Assembly (NCBI GenBank): GCA_003552765.1
Contig: PUOI01000190.1
Span: 1 to 8,663 of the forward strand
DNA length: 8,663 bases
Reading direction: 5' to 3'
Source: Candidatus Hydrogenedentota bacterium
GTDB lineage: Bacteria; Hydrogenedentota; Hydrogenedentia; Hydrogenedentales; SLHB01
Under the pieces are notes generated by a model. The model made no database searches. It was not told where the DNA came from and worked only from the letters and a program-made list of their open reading frames with translations. Each line of letters opens with the position of its first letter. Positions within the stretch are counted from its first letter, which is position 1. Of the stretch, positions 5,786 to 8,663 are shown in pieces. The translations under genes were made by a program, and so were the position numbers.

Positions 5786-8143
5786 ATGGCGGAACCGCCG
5801 ATCATTCCCTCACTGCGCGCGCGCGGGTGTAAGCCTAGATGGGCAGGCAACCGATGGATGTGCCTTTGTCCCGCGCATGACGATTCCAGCCCAAGCCTAG
5901 CCGTAGTCCGATCATCCTCCGGCGCCACGCTGATTCACTGTTTCGCGGGATGCGAGCCCGAGGACATAGTGGAGAGCGTTGGCCTTACCATGGCGGACCT
6001 CGGGGACGGCGGTGGTGAATTACCGGACGCCGTGAGACAGTTAGCGGGGCTCCGCGGCTGGCAACCGCACGCGATAGAAGCTATAGGGGGGTATTCGGCT
6101 GGCCTAGAAGTGTGGTTCCCTATGAGGGACGCGGGCGGCGTGATCACGGGCCACAGACGGCGCCGCGCGGACGGCCAGGCGTATGACGATGGCGCCAAGG
6201 CACTGGCGGTTAAAGGATCGAAGAACGGACTCATCTATCATCATCCCCTCCCCGATGGCCCGGTCCTGTTAGTGGAAGGCGAGGCCGACGCCGTGGCGGC
6301 CCTTTCCGCCGGCCATTCCGCCGTGGTGGCCACGCCCGGCGCAACACCGGGGCGGCAAGTATGGGATTACGTCCGGGACCTACTCAAGGATCGCCACGTC
6401 ATCATGGCGCCAGACCCCGGAGACGCGGGCACGGAATGGAGCAAGAAGGTTGTTCACGTGCTACGCAACGTGAAGACGATCACGCCGGGGGAGAAAGACT
6501 TGGACGACCGTCTCCGGGACGGCGAATCTCTTTCGGATATCATCACGACGGTTAGCGGGGGCCAGACACGAGCCCAGATTCACATCGCCAAGGCGGGCCT
6601 ACGCGAGAACGTCCGCGACGCCGTGAAGGCGCTACAGGCGGCCGGCGCCCCAATCTATCAGCGCGGGGGCCAGTTAGTCAGGCCTCAAGTGACGCCCCAT
6701 CGGATCACGGTTGGCGGCGTCACGCGCAATCCCGGCGCGGTCACGATACGCGCGGTGGATACGGACTGGCTTCGACTTCAAGCGATGCAACACATGGACT
6801 TCCTGAAATATGATCCGCGCGCGAAAGACGACCCTTGGACCCCATGCGCCCCCACCCCGGAAATACTCTCCACTATAATTTCGGTCCCCGACGCCTACAA
6901 TTGGCCGGAGTTACTCAGGATCGCCCGCCACCCCGTGCTATTCCCCGACGGGCGCCGAACTGCGCTTTCGGGCTACGATCCCGAGAGCGCGCTACTCATA
7001 GACGCGCCGGGCAAGTGGGGCGAGATACCGGCCACACCTTCACGCGACGACGCGGTTAGCGCGGTTCGCCGCGTGCTTCAGGTTTTCCGCCACTACGAAT
7101 TCGCCGAGCCGGTGGACCGGTCCGTAGTACTGTCACTCCTCTTGACCGCGGTGATGCGCCCAGCGCTCGATATCGCGCCCGGGCATGCGATAGACGCCCC
7201 GGCGGCAGGGTCTGGTAAGAGCCTGATAGTGGACGCGGCGTCCATTCTCGGATCCGGCGCCCATGCCAGCGTGGTGGACTACGCGGACAGCCCGGAGGAA
7301 TTCAGTAAGCGCATAGACACAAGCGTATTGGCCGGCGATCTGTTCCTCAACGTTGACAATGTGGAGACTCCCATACATGGCTCCGCGCTATGCCAGACGA
7401 TAACGCAAAGCAGCCGGAAGATCCGCGTGTTGGGCAAGTCAGAACAGGTGTTGGCGGCCAACAACTCCATCGTGACATTCACTGGAAACAACATCACGAT
7501 TAAGGGCGACATGACACGCCGCGTACTAGTGTCACGGATTGACCCGCAATGTGAAGACCCGAGCAAGCGCGTGTTTGACCAAGACCTGTTAGCCGATGTG
7601 TACAAGCTCAGGGGTCAGCTAGTACGCGATCTCCACACAATCGTGGCCGCCTACCTATACGCGGGAAAACCCGATCAACATCTGTCGGGATTCGGTTCAT
7701 TCGCGCAATACAATGCGCTGATACGTGCGGCCATCGTGTGGGCCGACCAGCCGGATCCCGTGGAGGTCATGGACCGGATCAAGGACGCGGACCCGGCGCG
7801 TGAGGACAGGCGGCTTGTTCTGGATGCGCTACGGAACCAATTCGTCATGGCGCCGTTCACGGCTCAAGATGTGATAGACCGCATAGAACACGATGACGCA
7901 CTAAAAGAGGCCCTAAAACCCATCGCATGGTCACAGGGGGATTGGAGTTCAAGGAAGCTCTCCTATTGGTTACGCTCGAACAAGGATACTTTGACCGGCG
8001 GAACCTGCCTCAAGCACGCGGGGCGGACTAGCCGTAACGTGACACAATGGTTTGTGCAAACGTTGAGCGGGGGAAACGGGAGTTATGGGCACGTGGCCCA
8101 TTATGATGAAACGGCGGACCTCATACCGGACTCAGGGAGGTGA
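5786..8143 (+). CDS. Phage replicative primase-helicase (zinc finger, TOPRIM, AAA+)
   Basis: A 785-aa replication protein. The N-terminus has a DnaG-like zinc-finger region: CPAHDDSSPSL with Cys28/His31 and HCFAGC with Cys52/Cys56, then ESVGLTMADL. A TOPRIM domain follows: VLLVEGEADAVAAL (Glu164, Glu166, Asp168) and VIMAPDPGDAG (206-215), where the usual D-x-D reads D-P-G-D. A middle region (about 255-420) is not recognised. The C-terminal ATPase shows Walker A APAAGSGKS (Lys478), Walker B LFLNVDN (Asp524), the sensor strand TFTGNN (565-569) and arginines in DMTRRVLVSRID. Together it would make primers and unwind DNA at the phage fork. The ATG at 5786 has AAGGAG with an 11-nt gap, a little long. 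It lies 31 nt after the HTH gene, probably in one operon. Confidence 0.9.
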   Translation: MAEPPIIPSLRARGCKPRWAGNRWMCLCPAHDDSSPSLAVVRSSSGATLIHCFAGCEPEDIVESVGLTMADLGDGGGELPDAVRQLAGLRGWQPHAIEAIGGYSAGLEVWFPMRDAGGVITGHRRRRADGQAYDDGAKALAVKGSKNGLIYHHPLPDGPVLLVEGEADAVAALSAGHSAVVATPGATPGRQVWDYVRDLLKDRHVIMAPDPGDAGTEWSKKVVHVLRNVKTITPGEKDLDDRLRDGESLSDIITTVSGGQTRAQIHIAKAGLRENVRDAVKALQAAGAPIYQRGGQLVRPQVTPHRITVGGVTRNPGAVTIRAVDTDWLRLQAMQHMDFLKYDPRAKDDPWTPCAPTPEILSTIISVPDAYNWPELLRIARHPVLFPDGRRTALSGYDPESALLIDAPGKWGEIPATPSRDDAVSAVRRVLQVFRHYEFAEPVDRSVVLSLLLTAVMRPALDIAPGHAIDAPAAGSGKSLIVDAASILGSGAHASVVDYADSPEEFSKRIDTSVLAGDLFLNVDNVETPIHGSALCQTITQSSRKIRVLGKSEQVLAANNSIVTFTGNNITIKGDMTRRVLVSRIDPQCEDPSKRVFDQDLLADVYKLRGQLVRDLHTIVAAYLYAGKPDQHLSGFGSFAQYNALIRAAIVWADQPDPVEVMDRIKDADPAREDRRLVLDALRNQFVMAPFTAQDVIDRIEHDDALKEALKPIAWSQGDWSSRKLSYWLRSNKDTLTGGTCLKHAGRTSRNVTQWFVQTLSGGNGSYGHVAHYDETADLIPDSGR

Positions 8144-8145
8144 CC

Positions 8146-8388
8146 ATGTCCTATCACGTACAAGAGCGCAACGAGCCCATACACATGATCGTGATCTATG
8201 GTATAGTGCCGTGCGGCGATTTCACGGCGCTGGTGGACCAATGGATAAAAGAGGGCTTAGATCTTGTCCTGGCGTCCAATCACCCCGTCGTGCCCACTGG
8301 CGCACTCATGGCCCTGGTCAACGAATCCGAACTCCACGAATACGAGGCGCGTGAAGCCAAACAGCCGCGGGATCTGGCCACGGATTAG
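8146..8388 (+). CDS. Small protein after the primase-helicase, function unknown
   Basis: An 80-aa protein I do not recognise. It has a hydrophobic strand IHMIVIYGIVPCG, a helix FTALVDQWIKEGLDL, then VLASNHPVVPTGALMAL and a charged helical end; no membrane segment is convincing. A GTG at 8140 overlaps the primase stop, but the ATG at 8146 has AGGGAGG ending 5 nt before it, so I chose the ATG; the ribosome binding site lies in the last codons of the primase gene, which implies coupling. The coding sequence carries, at 8197-8207, an 11-bp string identical to the -10 region of the rightward promoter. It is the last gene before the second control region. Confidence 0.8.
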   Translation: MSYHVQERNEPIHMIVIYGIVPCGDFTALVDQWIKEGLDLVLASNHPVVPTGALMALVNESELHEYEAREAKQPRDLATD

Positions 8389-8393
8389 GCAGT

Positions 8394-8425
8394 ACCTCCG
8401 CGCGCCCCCAGCCACCTCCGCGCGC
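8394..8425 (+). repeat. Pair of 12-bp direct repeats
   Basis: ACCTCCGCGCGC occurs at 8394-8405 and again at 8414-8425, 20 bp apart from start to start. It lies just after the stop of the 80-aa gene and before dyad 4. It could be an additional binding site or a chance duplication in GC-rich DNA. Confidence 0.6.
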
Positions 8426-8433
8426 ACCAACGC

Positions 8434-8460
8434 GTAACTCTTTGACACGCCTAGACTTAC
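8434..8460. repeat. Dyad 4 (outer, right control region)
   Basis: GTAACT (8434-8439) and ACTTAC (8455-8460) around a 15-bp centre beginning CTTTG. It is the most diverged copy: one arm base differs and the CCTTGC of the other centres reads CTTTGA. The arm spacing is the same as in the other three copies. Confidence 0.7.
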
Positions 8461-8478
8461 AACGCGCCTGGCTCAAAA

Positions 8479-8494
8479 GTTACCCGGCCATGCA
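8479..8494 (+). promoter_or_regulatory. Half-site element between the right dyads
   Basis: It reads GTTACCCGGCCATGCA and matches the element on the minus strand at 5412-5397 at 12 of 16 positions, in the same direction relative to the promoter. It starts 151 bp upstream of the -10 end, against 140 bp on the left, a difference near one helical turn. Confidence 0.45.
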
Positions 8495-8542
8495 CGCCGC
8501 GCGGCCAAGCCGGCCACCTTTTCCTGCCTTCCCTTGCGCTAC

Positions 8543-8569
8543 GTAACTCCTTGCGACATAAGCACTTAC
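8543..8569. repeat. Dyad 3 (inner, right control region)
   Basis: GTAACT (8543-8548) and ACTTAC (8564-8569) around a 15-bp centre beginning CCTTGC. It ends 32 bp upstream of the rightward -35 box, exactly as dyad 1 does on the other side. Between it and the -35 box are A/T tracts (8581-8597) that could act as an UP element. Confidence 0.77.
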
Positions 8570-8601
8570 GCAGCTCGCCGAAAATTTCCGCCAAAAAGGG
8601 C

Positions 8602-8636
8602 TTGACAGAGGTATGCCGGTATGGTATAGTCTCTAT
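8602..8636 (+). promoter_or_regulatory. Rightward early promoter with embedded operator
   Basis: TTGACA (8602-8607) and TATAGT (8625-8630) are 17 bp apart, with a TGG extended -10. It matches the leftward promoter at about 31 of 33 positions, including 16 of 17 spacer bases. Transcript start is expected near 8637. The leader then shares ATGGGGCCG (8648-8656) with the leftward leader. The gene it drives lies beyond the window. Confidence 0.88.
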
Positions 8637-8663
8637 AGACGTTGGCGATGGGGCCGGCGGGAA

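Noticed and set aside
8503..8526. Possible terminator GGCC-loop-GGCC followed by CCTTTTCC after the 80-aa gene
   Set aside because: The stem is only 4 bp and self-complementary, and the T-run is short and starts late. No convincing terminator was found for the plus-strand unit inside the window.

Overview
The window looks like the early (recombination and replication) region of a tailed bacteriophage or prophage. By eye the DNA is GC-rich. It has strong AGGAGG-type ribosome binding sites and sigma70-type promoters of the form TTGACA-N17-TATAnT. The genes are short and tightly packed, often with ATGA stop/start overlaps, and they encode a RecT annealase, a YqaJ/lambda-exonuclease-type nuclease, an SF2 helicase, a VRR-NUC-type nuclease, a Cro/CI-type DNA-binding protein and a zinc-finger/TOPRIM/AAA+ primase-helicase. 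No capsid, tail, terminase, integrase, tRNA, rRNA, CRISPR or insertion sequence is visible. The host cannot be named from sequence alone; a GC-rich bacterium such as a proteobacterium is plausible.

Layout. Positions 1-151 hold the end of the leftward transcription unit, with a rho-independent terminator at 54-82. Positions 152-5220 hold eight genes, all on the minus strand, read in this order: an unknown 85-aa protein, a 91-aa coiled-coil protein, the YqaJ-type exonuclease, RecT, a four-cysteine protein with a DUF551-like tail, a second DUF551-like protein, the DEAH helicase, and the VRR-NUC nuclease. Positions 5221-5502 are a control region. Positions 5503-8388 hold a plus-strand unit: the HTH protein, the primase-helicase and an unknown 80-aa protein. 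Positions 8389-8663 are a second control region, whose promoter fires rightward off the end of the window.

The most striking result is in the two non-coding regions. They are mirror-image relatives that point away from each other and bracket the repressor/primase block. Each has a promoter that matches the other at nearly every base, including the 17-bp spacer, which is normally free to vary. Each has two copies of a dyad, GTAAsT-N15-ACTTAC, upstream. The inner dyad ends exactly 32 bp from the -35 box in both. A third element (GTTAC-n-CG-n4-TGCA) and the outer dyad differ in distance by 11 and 22 bp between the regions, close to one and two helical turns. This suggests one regulatory or replication protein complex acting on both divergent early promoters. 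The HTH gene appears to be leaderless, and its own -10 box overlaps a copy of the 8-bp sequence ATACCATA that also lies in both outward promoters, so the HTH protein is the natural candidate repressor for all three.

How the genes fit together (inference): the leftward unit would degrade and anneal DNA ends (YqaJ plus RecT) and process branched DNA (helicase plus VRR-NUC), while the central unit supplies the transcription switch and the replicative primase-helicase. The roles of the small proteins at the front of the leftward unit and at 8146-8388 are unknown.
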